64,000 nucleotides of DNA, taken from the NCBI RefSeq assembly GCF_014207635.1, contig NZ_JACHIE010000004.1, forward strand, positions 124,001 through 188,000, given 5' to 3'. Positions within the stretch are counted from its first letter, which is position 1. Every line of letters begins with the position of its first letter. Both the position numbers and the translations under genes were made by a program. A model generated the notes under the pieces. The model searched no databases. It saw nothing but the letters and a program-made list of their open reading frames with translations, and was not told where the DNA came from. The DNA comes from Acetobacter lovaniensis (lineage in GTDB: Bacteria > Pseudomonadota > Alphaproteobacteria > Acetobacterales > Acetobacteraceae). This document shows positions 49,031 to 57,849 of this stretch, in pieces.

Positions 49031-49804
49031 TCAGTCGCTGGAATTGCGGACACCCATGAACTGCAACAGGAACTGGAAAAGGTTGATGAAGTTCAGGTAC
49101 AGGCTCAGCGCGTCATAAACGCTGCGCTTGGCGGTCATTTCCGGGCCTTCATACGCGGCAAACTGCGGGTAGGTCACCCGAATCCGCTGGGCGTCAAAAG
49201 CGCTGAACGCCGTGAAGATAAGCACGCCCGCAATGCTGTAGAGGTAATATACAGTCGGGCTTTTGAGGAAGAGGTTGACCAGACCGGCGATCATCAGACC
49301 GAACAGCCCCATCATCAGGAACGATCCGAACTGCATCAGGTTCGCTTTGGTGACATACCCCCAGAGGGAAGTCGCACCGAACATGCAGGCCGTTACCAGA
49401 AACACACGGACAATGGAGGTCCCGGTATAGATCACGAACACACTGGCCAGACTGGCGCCCATGGCGGCACAGAACGCCCAGAACAGCGCCTGCGCCCCCT
49501 GAAGAGACAGACGGTTGATCCCGAACGACATGACCAGCACAAATGCCAGCGGAGACAGCATGGCCAGATCACCCAGCAGAGTGGGGCGCGGCAATGGACC
49601 CGCGGCAGTCTGGAAGACCTGAAAAAACAGGCTGCTCGGGCCGGTATTGGCAATGACGTATGCCACAATCCCGGTCAGCAGAAGGCCAGATGCCATCCAG
49701 TTATAAACACGCAGCATGTAGCTGCGCAGTCCAGCGTCCAGACTGGCCTGATCGTTCCAGCCTGACGCTGATGCGGGGGAACGGTAGTCGCGACTAAACG
49801 ACAT
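49031..49804 (-). CDS. Bax inhibitor-1/YccA family membrane protein
   Basis: 257 residues with seven hydrophobic helices. BI-1 family marks: MLRVYNWMASGLLLTGIVAY at the first helix, and the C-terminal VLIFTAFSAFDAQRIR with the conserved Asp pair region, plus ALSLYLNFINLFQFLL. Bacterial members are proposed pH-sensitive calcium leak channels or FtsH-associated proteins; role here unknown. Monocistronic, with its own terminator. Confidence 0.9.
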   Translation of the reverse strand: MSFSRDYRSPASASGWNDQASLDAGLRSYMLRVYNWMASGLLLTGIVAYVIANTGPSSLFFQVFQTAAGPLPRPTLLGDLAMLSPLAFVLVMSFGINRLSLQGAQALFWAFCAAMGASLASVFVIYTGTSIVRVFLVTACMFGATSLWGYVTKANLMQFGSFLMMGLFGLMIAGLVNLFLKSPTVYYLYSIAGVLIFTAFSAFDAQRIRVTYPQFAAYEGPEMTAKRSVYDALSLYLNFINLFQFLLQFMGVRNSSD

Positions 49805-49968
49805 GGTTTTCTACACTCCTTAAACCCAGACAAGCTGGCTTTGCTTTATACTTGTGGCTGCCCTGCCTTTCCGTCAAGGGTATGGCACATCATATAGTCA
49901 TCGGGCCTGTCGACGATCTGTCCGGTTCGTGGCCCGCCCCTTCCCGCTGCCAGTCGCAAGGCCCGAAT

Positions 49969-50529
49969 ATGCACCTTATTGCCGGTCTTTCGCTCCCAAT
50001 GGAGATGCGTCTTTTCCTCCACGGTTTTCAAAACTTTTTTCCATCCCGGGACTGGAAGCCCCTACCACTGCTCTATCTGCCCCTTGTGGCCTTTGGACGC
50101 ATGCCGCCGCAGGTCTGGGAGGAGTTGGACCAGACCCTGTACACACTCCACCTGCCTGCCCCGGTAACACTCCGGCATACGGGTTTTGATGTGAGTCTGA
50201 AACAGAACCGAATCATGCTGGAAGCCACGGTAGAAGCCTCTGTTATAGATCACCTTTCCGTGAAAATCAGAAACCAGGCGCGGCTGGCTGGCGTCCCCTC
50301 AACGCGCTCTCTCATCCCCTCGGGCATCGCTCTGGCAGACATAACCGATGTGGACCCCGATGTGTGCAGTTTATGGCTTGCAACCCACCGCCATCTCTTT
50401 GCCCAAATAGAAGAAGTTTACGAATTCACCGTGTTCAAGACTGGGAAAAACCGTGAAAACCCCTTTTGGGAAGTGATGGCGGAATACCAGTTTGCAGAGG
50501 AGTTCTCATCCCCCGCCAGTTTGTTATAA
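49969..50529 (+). CDS. Degenerate ThpR/LigT-like 2H phosphoesterase homologue
   Basis: 186 residues from the ATG at 49969, which has AAGG about seven bases before it. The overall layout follows RNA 2',3'-cyclic phosphodiesterase (ThpR): N-terminal MHLIAGLSLP, a GFDV…LEATVE core, LAGVPSTRSLIP before the second active strand, and a C-terminal FTVFKTGKNRENPFWEVMAEYQF. Both catalytic HxT motifs are replaced: YLP at 36-38 and GIA at 119-121. It is therefore probably not an active phosphodiesterase. Family assignment is by pattern and needs a profile search. Confidence 0.6.
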   Translation: MHLIAGLSLPMEMRLFLHGFQNFFPSRDWKPLPLLYLPLVAFGRMPPQVWEELDQTLYTLHLPAPVTLRHTGFDVSLKQNRIMLEATVEASVIDHLSVKIRNQARLAGVPSTRSLIPSGIALADITDVDPDVCSLWLATHRHLFAQIEEVYEFTVFKTGKNRENPFWEVMAEYQFAEEFSSPASLL

Positions 50530-50643
50530 CATGGTTTTTCCAGAGTTCCGTTCCTGCCCCGGCATAGACCGGAACCGATCTTTCGTGCCCCTGATCTCTA
50601 CAAAGAACGAATACGTGGGGATGCAGCTATTCTCTCGGCGTGA

Positions 50644-50672
50644 TTGACATACAGCGCCCGCCTTGGCTGATG
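50644..50672 (+). promoter_or_regulatory. Possible -35 element upstream of adhA
   Basis: A perfect TTGACA at 50644-50649, about 90 bases before the adhA start. The -10 at the right spacing (CTGATG) is poor, so an activator-dependent promoter is possible. Confidence 0.3.
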
Positions 50673-50737
50673 TGTGAGAAACCGGATTTCCGGCTCTATT
50701 TTTCCTCATCTTGATACACAGTCGAGGACATGAACGC

Positions 50738-52969
50738 ATGACCCGCCCCGCCTCCGCCAAGAGACGTTCGCTGCTAGGAATTCTCGCGGCTGGAACAATC
50801 TGTGCCGCTGCTCTACCTTACGCAGCAGCTCCTGCCCGTGCCGACAGTCAGAGTGACACGGGACAAGCCATCATCCATACCGATGAGCACCCCGAAAACT
50901 GGTTGTCCTATGGACGCACCTATTCTGAACAGCGCTACAGCCCGCTGGATCAGATCAACCGCTCCAATGTCGGGAACCTGAAGCTGGCCTGGTACTTCAA
51001 CCTGGACAGCAACCGCGGTCAGGAAGGCACGCCTCTGATTGTGGACGGCATTATGTATGCCACGACCAACTGGTCCAAAATGAAGGCCCTTGATGCGGCA
51101 ACCGGCAAGCTGCTGTGGGAATATGACCCCAAGGTGCCCGGCAACATTGCTGACAAGGGCTGCTGTGACACGGTTAACCGTGGCGCGGGCTACTGGAACG
51201 GCAAGGTCTATTTTGGCACGTTTGATGGCCGCCTGATTGCGCTGGACGCCAAAACCGGCAAAAAAGTGTGGGAAATCAACACCATTCCTGCCGATGCCTC
51301 TCTGGGCAAACAGCGCTCCTATACGGTTGACGGCGCTGTGCGTATTGCCAAGGGCCTTGTGCTCATCGGCAACGGTGGCGCGGAATTTGGTGCGCGTGGC
51401 TTTGTCTCCGCTTTTGATGCGGAAACCGGCAAGCTGAAATGGCGCTTCTACACGGTTCCGAACAACAAGAACGAACCCGACCACGCTGCGTCGGATAACG
51501 TTCTGATGACCAAAGCCTACCGGACATGGGGCCCCAACGGGGCATGGGTCCGTCAGGGCGGTGGTGGTACCGTATGGGACTCCATTGTGTATGACCCCGT
51601 GTCCGATCTGGTCTATCTGGCTGTCGGCAACGGCTCCCCCTGGAACTACAAATACCGCTCCGAAGGGGTCGGCAGCAACCTGTTCCTGGGCAGCATTGTG
51701 GCGGTCAAGCCCGAAACGGGCGAATATGTCTGGCACTTCCAGGCTACACCCATGGACCAGTGGGATTACACCTCTGTCCAGCAGGTCATGACCCTTGATG
51801 TGCCGATCAATGGTGAAATGCGCCACGTTGTGATGCAGGCTCCCAAGAACGGCTTCTTCTACATGCTGGACGCCAAGACGGGTGAATTCCTGGCTGGCAA
51901 GAACTACGTGTACGAAAACTGGGCCAGTGGTCTGGACCCGCTGACCGGTCGCCCGATCTTCAAGCCCGAAGGCCTGTGGACCCTGAATGGCAACTTCTGG
52001 TACGGTATTCCCGGCCCGCTAGGTGCCCATAACTTCATGGCCATGGCGTACAGCCCCAAGACCCACCTGATCTACCTGCCTGCACACCAGATTCCGTTTG
52101 GTTACCAGAATCAGGCAGGTGGCTTCAAACCCCACCCGGATTCCTGGAACCTTGGTCTGGACATGACCAAGACCGGCCTGCCGGACTCGCCTGAAGCCCG
52201 CTCCGCTTACCTGAAAGACCTCAAGGGCGAACTGCTCGCATGGGATCCTGTGAAAATGGAAACCGTGTGGAAGATCGACCACAAGGGCCCATGGAACGGT
52301 GGTGTTCTGGCAACGGGCGGCGACCTGCTGTTCCAGGGCCTGGCCAACGGTGAGTTCCACGCCTACGACGCAACCAACGGCGCCGACCTTTACAAGTTTG
52401 ACGCGCAGAGCGGCATTATTGCTCCGCCTGTGACCTACAGCGTAAACGGCAAGCAGTATGTTGCGGTTGAAGTGGGCTGGGGCGGCATCTACCCGATCTC
52501 CATGGGCGCCATGGGCCGTACGTCGGGCTGGACCGTCAACCACTCTTACGTGGCCGTATTCTCGCTCGATGGCAAAGCCCAGCTGCCTGCCATGAACGAA
52601 CTGGGCTTCCTGCCCGTCAAACCCCCTGCGGAATATGACACCAAGGAAGCTGCCAAGGGCTACTTCCAGTATCAGACCTACTGCCAGACCTGCCACGGCG
52701 ACAACGGCGAAGGTTCGGGCGTGCTCCCAGACCTGCGCTGGTCCGGTGCCATCCGCCACGACGATGCGTTCTACAACGTTGTAGGCCGTGGTGCGCTGAC
52801 CGCTTACGGCATGGACCGTTTTGACACGAGCATGAAGCCTGAAGAAATTGAATCCATTCGTCAGTACCTCATCAAGAGGGCGAACGACAGCTATCAGCGC
52901 GAAGTGGATGCCCGTAAGAACGCTCAGGGAGTTCCTCAGACCCCTGTCGTGGGCATTACGCCCCAATAA
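50738..52969 (+). CDS. adhA: PQQ-dependent membrane alcohol dehydrogenase, subunit I (quinohaemoprotein)
   Basis: 743 residues. Sec signal ends near APARA (residue 35). An eight-bladed propeller with tryptophan-docking repeats (DAATGKLLWEYD, DAKTGKKVWEI) holds PQQ and calcium; the vicinal disulfide of the quinoprotein active site is Cys142-Cys143 in KGCCDTV. The C-terminal domain carries a cytochrome c motif, CQTCH at 649-653. It oxidises ethanol to acetaldehyde in the periplasm. Start chosen at 50738 with GAGGA nine bases upstream. adhB follows; the small third subunit (adhS) is not in this window. Confidence 0.97.
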   Translation: MTRPASAKRRSLLGILAAGTICAAALPYAAAPARADSQSDTGQAIIHTDEHPENWLSYGRTYSEQRYSPLDQINRSNVGNLKLAWYFNLDSNRGQEGTPLIVDGIMYATTNWSKMKALDAATGKLLWEYDPKVPGNIADKGCCDTVNRGAGYWNGKVYFGTFDGRLIALDAKTGKKVWEINTIPADASLGKQRSYTVDGAVRIAKGLVLIGNGGAEFGARGFVSAFDAETGKLKWRFYTVPNNKNEPDHAASDNVLMTKAYRTWGPNGAWVRQGGGGTVWDSIVYDPVSDLVYLAVGNGSPWNYKYRSEGVGSNLFLGSIVAVKPETGEYVWHFQATPMDQWDYTSVQQVMTLDVPINGEMRHVVMQAPKNGFFYMLDAKTGEFLAGKNYVYENWASGLDPLTGRPIFKPEGLWTLNGNFWYGIPGPLGAHNFMAMAYSPKTHLIYLPAHQIPFGYQNQAGGFKPHPDSWNLGLDMTKTGLPDSPEARSAYLKDLKGELLAWDPVKMETVWKIDHKGPWNGGVLATGGDLLFQGLANGEFHAYDATNGADLYKFDAQSGIIAPPVTYSVNGKQYVAVEVGWGGIYPISMGAMGRTSGWTVNHSYVAVFSLDGKAQLPAMNELGFLPVKPPAEYDTKEAAKGYFQYQTYCQTCHGDNGEGSGVLPDLRWSGAIRHDDAFYNVVGRGALTAYGMDRFDTSMKPEEIESIRQYLIKRANDSYQREVDARKNAQGVPQTPVVGITPQ

Positions 52970-53017
52970 AGCGGCAGTCATGACGTCATTCGGTACACAA
53001 GCGATACAGTGGTAAAA

Positions 53018-54436
53018 ATGATGATGAACAGACTCAAAGCCGCTCTTGGAGCGGTCACTGTCGGGCTTCTGGCAGGAACCTCCCTGGCACACGCGCAGGG
53101 AGCGGATGAAGACCTGATCAAAAAGGGCGAATATGTCGCCCGTCTTGGTGACTGTGTGGCTTGCCACACAGCACTGAATGGTCAGAAATTTGCAGGTGGG
53201 CTGGCGATCAAAACCCCCGTCGGCATGATCTATTCGACCAACATCACGCCAGACCCCACCTACGGGATTGGCACCTACACGTTGAAGGACTTTGATGAAG
53301 CCGTGCGCCATGGCATCCGCAAGGATGGCAGCACGCTTTATCCGGCCATGCCGTACCCGGCCTTCTCCCGCATGACGCAGGACGATGTGAAGTCGCTCTA
53401 CGCCTACTTCATGCACGGTGTGGAACCTGTTGCCCAGAAGAACCGTGAGGTCGGCATCAGCTGGCCCCTGTCCATGCGCTGGCCGCTGGCCATCTGGCGC
53501 TCCATGTTTGCGCCCGCGCCCAAGGACTTTACACCTGCTCCGGGTACGGATGCGGACATCGCCCGCGGCGAGTATCTGGTAACAGGTGCAGGGCATTGCG
53601 GCATGTGCCATACGCCACGTGGCTTCGCCATGCAGGAAAAGGCTCTGGATGCCTCCGGTGGCCCGGACTTCCTGGGTGGTGGCGCTCCGATCGACAACTG
53701 GATTGCGCCCACACTGCGCAACGACCCGGTTGTAGGTCTGGGTCGCTGGTCTGAAGAGGACATCTTCCAGTTCCTCAAATCCGGTCGTACCGACCACGCT
53801 GCAGTCTTTGGCGGCATGGCCGACGTGGTTGGCTGGAGCACCCAGTACTTCACGGATTCCGACCTGCACGCCATTGCGAAATACCTGAAAGCCCTGCCAC
53901 CGGTTCCGCCGTCGCGGGGGGATTACACGTACGATCCGTCCACAGCGCAGGCACTGGATTCTGGCAACACAGCCAACAACCCGGGCGCACGGGTTTATGT
54001 TGAGCAGTGCGCTGCCTGCCATCGTAACGATGGTGGTGGTGTCGCCCGGATGTTCCCGCCTCTGGCTGGCAACCCGGTTGTTGTTGGGGATGACCCGACC
54101 TCCGTTGCGCATATTGTTATGGCTGGTGGTGTTCTGCCGCCCACCAACTGGGCACCTTCCGCCGTTGCCATGCCGGACTACAAGAGCGTTCTGTCCGACC
54201 AGCAGATGGCTGATGTGGTCAACTTTGTCCGTTCTGCCTGGGGCAACAAGGCTCCGGCTAACGTGACGGCTGCTGACGTTCAGAAACTCCGTCTGGACCA
54301 TGCTCCGATCCCGACCACCGGCTGGGCTGACCCCACGTCCGCCACGGCAACCTGGGGCCTGTTCATGCCGCAGCCTTACGGCTCTGGCTGGACCTTTGCT
54401 CCGCAGACCCATACCGGGGTGGACACAGAACAGTAA
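53018..54436 (+). CDS. adhB: PQQ-dependent alcohol dehydrogenase, subunit II (tri-haem cytochrome c)
   Basis: About 472 residues. Signal peptide ending AHAQ, then three cytochrome c domains with CVACH, CGMCH and CAACH. The C-terminal amphipathic region anchors the complex and carries the ubiquinone site in the family. It transfers electrons from AdhA to ubiquinone. Three consecutive ATGs at 53018-53026 (and a GTG at 53009) make the exact start uncertain. About 50 bases after adhA and followed by a strong terminator. Confidence 0.97.
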   Translation: MMMNRLKAALGAVTVGLLAGTSLAHAQGADEDLIKKGEYVARLGDCVACHTALNGQKFAGGLAIKTPVGMIYSTNITPDPTYGIGTYTLKDFDEAVRHGIRKDGSTLYPAMPYPAFSRMTQDDVKSLYAYFMHGVEPVAQKNREVGISWPLSMRWPLAIWRSMFAPAPKDFTPAPGTDADIARGEYLVTGAGHCGMCHTPRGFAMQEKALDASGGPDFLGGGAPIDNWIAPTLRNDPVVGLGRWSEEDIFQFLKSGRTDHAAVFGGMADVVGWSTQYFTDSDLHAIAKYLKALPPVPPSRGDYTYDPSTAQALDSGNTANNPGARVYVEQCAACHRNDGGGVARMFPPLAGNPVVVGDDPTSVAHIVMAGGVLPPTNWAPSAVAMPDYKSVLSDQQMADVVNFVRSAWGNKAPANVTAADVQKLRLDHAPIPTTGWADPTSATATWGLFMPQPYGSGWTFAPQTHTGVDTEQ

Positions 54437-54483
54437 GGTCTGACCGACCTTACATCTGCCCCTCACCAGATGGGCTTGATTAC

Positions 54484-54519
54484 AAAAAACACCGCAGTGG
54501 TAACGCTGCGGTGTTTTTT
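54484..54519 (+). terminator. Terminator of adhAB
   Basis: A 14-bp stem, AAAAAACACCGCAG with CTGCGGTGTTTTTT, loop of eight bases, seven T following; 48 bases after the adhB stop. Confidence 0.93.
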
Positions 54520-54648
54520 TATGACTTGAAGCCAACATTACCAAACTGCCCTTAAGCCACCTGCCACGACATGCGGCAGAACGGCTTGGCTCTTTGCTCT
54601 CATACCCTTGCAGGTCTGTCGTCAGATATACAGAGTAAAACGCAGGGT

Positions 54649-54743
54649 TGGCACTGGCACTGGCACTGGCACTGGCACTGGCACTGGCACTGGCACTGGC
54701 ACTGGCACTGGCACTGGCACTGGCACTGGCACTGGCACTGGCA
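54649..54743. repeat. Hexanucleotide tandem repeat (TGGCAC), 15 full copies plus a partial
   Basis: Uninterrupted TGGCAC units from 54649 to 54738 plus TGGCA to 54743. All frames through it are open (Trp-His, Gly-Thr, Ala-Leu on plus; Val-Pro and others on minus), which creates long artificial open frames across it and across adhB antisense. The flanks do not look coding, so I treat it as a non-coding VNTR. Confidence 0.97.
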
Positions 54744-55276
54744 TATCTCGTGGTTCTGTCCAGCACTTAATGCAAACAACCACGATGAAACAGACTGCCT
54801 TGCTGCTCCTTACAGCATCACATGCATCCAGCAGGACTACACGCACCCCTGTTTGCCAGACATCCAAACGGACGGGCTAAAGCCAACACAAACACTCTGG
54901 AGCAAAGGGCAAGAGAATGGGGGAGGTTCACGACCACCCTGCCTGAGATATATGCTGCATTCTAAAGCATGTATCTGGATAAGGCTGCGCGCCACCCACC
55001 AAGCGGGGGACGCGCCAATTCCATAAAGATTTGAAATGTAAAAAACACAGGACTGATCATCTTATATGAGGATTATTACCCCAACGCGAAGGATCCAGAC
55101 CGCTTCCTTCGCACAATTATTCTTATGGCGTCCCATATCAGAAAAACCGTAGATACTCTACGCATAGATTACATGGAAAATTATTTCTAAAACTATTATA
55201 TTATCAAAGGATTTTTCCATCCACTTCAAGAGAATTACACGCCTGAAGTGGACCGGAAAAAACTCCAAGCGTTCTT
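54744..55276. other. Gene-poor region after the tandem repeat
   Basis: About 530 bases, AT-rich towards the right end, with no convincing gene. Short inverted repeats are present: CGTAGA/TCTACG at 55148-55162 and CCACTTCA/TGAAGTGG at 55221-55251. The latter lies just past the monooxygenase gene and may act in ending that transcript, though it lacks a T run. Confidence 0.45.
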
Positions 55277-56548
55277 TTAACCAACTTTATCCTGCTTGAA
55301 ATGCGGCGGGAAAACCAGAGGGTCCTGATGCAGAACATGTTTACCAATCACGCGACGGGCCAATACTTCCGGGTCATGGGAAGACAGGGTTCTGACATCC
55401 CGCCAGTACTGGTCAAAATCTGCTTCCCGTGCGGTTGAACGCCCCCCCAGCAACTCAAAAACACGTGGTGTGATATGCAAAGCTGTGCGTGCAGCAAAAG
55501 TACGGAGCGAGAGTGTTTCAAGCGCAATAGCGCCATAATCTTTTTCCGTCAGGGAAGAGCGCCGGTCCCATTGTTCCTGCACAAAAGCAATGGTTCTCTC
55601 AAAATACACCTGAGCCGCCTGAACCTGCACCCAGTATTCAGCAAATTCAGCCTGAATGAACGGGTCATCCGCCGAAATACTGACACCCCCAAAGCTGCCC
55701 TGCCTGCGCCCTTGCAGCACCCACTTGCGCGCATGCTCCAAAGCACCCAGCGTGCGGCCGATGAACACAGCCGTATAAAAAATGGCACCAAAGCTGGCCC
55801 ACAAGGGCAAGGGGCCGGTCTGGGCCGGGCTGTGGCCCCAATGCAGGACGTCTTCTGGCAAAATCCGCACATTATGGAAGGTAATGGTACCTGAATCCGT
55901 GCCGCGCAAACCAATGGGGTCCCAGTCATTATGGAACTCCAGCCCCTCACGCGCTGTGGGAATTACAGCGTAAATGTAGTGATCTCGGTCGGGGTGAATG
56001 GCCAGCACTGTTGTAATTTCTGCCAGTGGCGCACCCGTGTTCCACTTTTTGGTCCCGGTAATTGTAAATCCGCCATCCGCATGGTGCTCTGCCACAAACT
56101 CCTTGTTCACATACTGTGTGACATTGCCCCAGAAAAAGCGGTTATTCGCAGCATGACGCACCACATCATCATTCGCGCCAGTGTAGTCCGTTAGCAGCGG
56201 CACAAGGGAGTTATAGTAATTAAACCCAAGCAGCGCTGCTGTTGAACCATCCACCTTGGCAATTTCCAGCACACTTTGTGCAGCATCGCGGAGCGAACCT
56301 CCACCGCCCCCAAGATTTTTGGGGTAGAGCAGGCTGACAAGCCCGCTTTCGCGCAGGCGGCGGATCTGCTCCACAGGCCTTGCGCCATCCAGATCACGCT
56401 GAATAGCACCTTCGGCAAATTCATACGCAAGTTTTTGCGCGGCATCCACCCAGTCCTGTGGGTAAGGGGCCACTGCCTGCGGGCGCGTGGCACGCACAAG
56501 ATCATTACGAGGAGCAGGAAAGCTCTTGTTTTTTTCGATGAAAGTCAT
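55277..56548 (-). CDS. DszC/SfnB-like flavin-dependent monooxygenase (acyl-CoA dehydrogenase fold)
   Basis: 423 residues. Acyl-CoA dehydrogenase-like helical N-domain, then a beta domain with FTITGTKKWNTGAPLAEITTVLA and DWDPIGLRGTDSGTITFHNVRI, the pattern of DszC/SfnB reduced-flavin monooxygenases in place of that of true acyl-CoA dehydrogenases. DszC oxidises dibenzothiophene sulfur; SfnB is linked to dimethylsulfone use. No flavin reductase is seen in the window. The ATG at 56548 is four bases after the MFS stop, with only a weak purine-rich RBS. Last gene of the five-gene operon. Confidence 0.8.
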   Translation of the reverse strand: MTFIEKNKSFPAPRNDLVRATRPQAVAPYPQDWVDAAQKLAYEFAEGAIQRDLDGARPVEQIRRLRESGLVSLLYPKNLGGGGGSLRDAAQSVLEIAKVDGSTAALLGFNYYNSLVPLLTDYTGANDDVVRHAANNRFFWGNVTQYVNKEFVAEHHADGGFTITGTKKWNTGAPLAEITTVLAIHPDRDHYIYAVIPTAREGLEFHNDWDPIGLRGTDSGTITFHNVRILPEDVLHWGHSPAQTGPLPLWASFGAIFYTAVFIGRTLGALEHARKWVLQGRRQGSFGGVSISADDPFIQAEFAEYWVQVQAAQVYFERTIAFVQEQWDRRSSLTEKDYGAIALETLSLRTFAARTALHITPRVFELLGGRSTAREADFDQYWRDVRTLSSHDPEVLARRVIGKHVLHQDPLVFPPHFKQDKVG

Positions 56549-56552
56549 GAGA

Positions 56553-57839
56553 TCAATCTTTCTTTGAGTCGTTCTTGGCGTGAACTGCCAGCCAGATCCA
56601 GAAGATGGATGATGCTGCATAAAAAGCCGGTCCAATAAGAATAGCCTGTGCCAGACCTGCATGATCGGAAATCAGACCTAGAAGCCATGGGGCAAAAAGC
56701 CCTGACGCTCCACCAGCAACCATCGCACCAAACGAACCGGAAATAGTGCGCAAAGCCGGAGGCACGGTTTCAACCAGCAGCGTGGTCAGGCTACCTGCCG
56801 TGGCACCAAAGGAGGCAATGGCCAGCAGGGAAAAAACCTCGCAGACGCGTAGGGAAGATGCCGTAAAACCAATGGTGAACAAAACCGAGGCCAATAGCGC
56901 GCTTACGGCAAGGGACGCGGCAATGCCCCCCGTGCGCCCGGCCAGATAACGCCCCGTCAACCAGCCACCCACCGGCCCCGCCGGAAGGGTGAGCATAAGG
57001 GCTGAGAACGCAAAGCCCGTGGCATGCAGGTTATCCAGGCCATGCACCCGGTGCAAAAACGCAGGAAGCCACATCTGCGCTGTAATTGTGCCGGAAAAAA
57101 ACAGGCTTAGAGCGATCAGATGTGTGGTGTAGGGAACAATACGAAAAACAGAAAACTGTTGTTCCCAGCTTACCCTGTTCTCTACCGTGGATACGTGGCC
57201 ATCCGACTGGCCCGGAACCGGTTCAGGCACAAACAATAACAGAAAGCCCAGAACAAGACCCGGCAGACCAGTGAGAAAAAATGCCTGATGCCAGTTGGAG
57301 TGGGCTGCAATCCATCCCCCAACACCAAAAGCCAGCGCAGACCCGAGCTTGTTACGCAACATGAAAAGAGAAAAAACGAAGTTCCGCTGTTTCCTGTTAT
57401 AAAGATCAGCCAGCCAGCCCGGCACAATACCCTGATAGGCAGCCATGCCAAAACTGGTGAGAGTGCGCCACAAAACCAGTGTTGCCAGACCAGTAGAAAG
57501 CGCACTACCCGCCGATGCCAGACTCCACAGCACAATGGACCCGACCAGCACGGAACGGCGACTGAACCGTGCTGCCAGCACCGCAAAAAGTGGTGCGCCC
57601 AGAATACCCGCCAGTGTGGAGGCTGAAGATACACTCCCAAACGCAGCATCCGAAAGATGGAGATCCGCCTTGATTGGTGTCAGCAATCCGGAAAGAACCA
57701 TATTATCCATGGCGCAAACCGTACCCGTTGCCAGCAGCAGCACCAGTGCTGGATGGCGTGACAATGCCGTGCCGGTTACAGCTGGCTGATTTGTCACGTG
57801 CGGGGTAACTGAAGAGAGTGTGGTTGCAGTGGAAGACAT
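56553..57839 (-). CDS. MFS transporter
   Basis: 428 residues and twelve predicted helices. The loop 2-3 motif is GSVSSASTLAGILGAPLFAVLAARFSRR (G-x-x-x-D/A-R-x-x-R like). The ATG at 57839 follows GAGGAT by about nine bases and the previous stop by ten. Substrate unknown; in context it would import or export a compound handled by the adjacent monooxygenase, DszB-like protein and amidohydrolase. Confidence 0.87.
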   Translation of the reverse strand: MSSTATTLSSVTPHVTNQPAVTGTALSRHPALVLLLATGTVCAMDNMVLSGLLTPIKADLHLSDAAFGSVSSASTLAGILGAPLFAVLAARFSRRSVLVGSIVLWSLASAGSALSTGLATLVLWRTLTSFGMAAYQGIVPGWLADLYNRKQRNFVFSLFMLRNKLGSALAFGVGGWIAAHSNWHQAFFLTGLPGLVLGFLLLFVPEPVPGQSDGHVSTVENRVSWEQQFSVFRIVPYTTHLIALSLFFSGTITAQMWLPAFLHRVHGLDNLHATGFAFSALMLTLPAGPVGGWLTGRYLAGRTGGIAASLAVSALLASVLFTIGFTASSLRVCEVFSLLAIASFGATAGSLTTLLVETVPPALRTISGSFGAMVAGGASGLFAPWLLGLISDHAGLAQAILIGPAFYAASSIFWIWLAVHAKNDSKKD

Positions 57840-57849
57840 GGCTGTATCC

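Noticed and set aside
48839-49765. 308-codon plus-strand open frame opposite the BI-1 gene
   Set aside because: Antisense to a clear seven-helix BI-1 protein, with highly charged composition typical of a shadow frame.
52019-54766. Very long minus-strand open frame (about 915 codons) beginning in the tandem repeat and running antisense to adhB and part of adhA
   Set aside because: It is the antisense shadow of adhAB, whose plus-strand frames have complete domain motifs; the repeat merely extends the open frame. No RBS and no recognisable domain.
54571-55026. Plus-strand open frame encoding a (Trp-His)n peptide through the hexanucleotide repeat
   Set aside because: A six-base repeat leaves all frames open. 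The flanking peptide has no family resemblance and no ribosome binding site, so I annotate a non-coding repeat.
55277-56548. Ordinary fatty-acid acyl-CoA dehydrogenase
   Set aside because: The TKKWNTGAP and DWDPIGLRGTDSGT segments follow the DszC/SfnB pattern, and the neighbours are not beta-oxidation genes.
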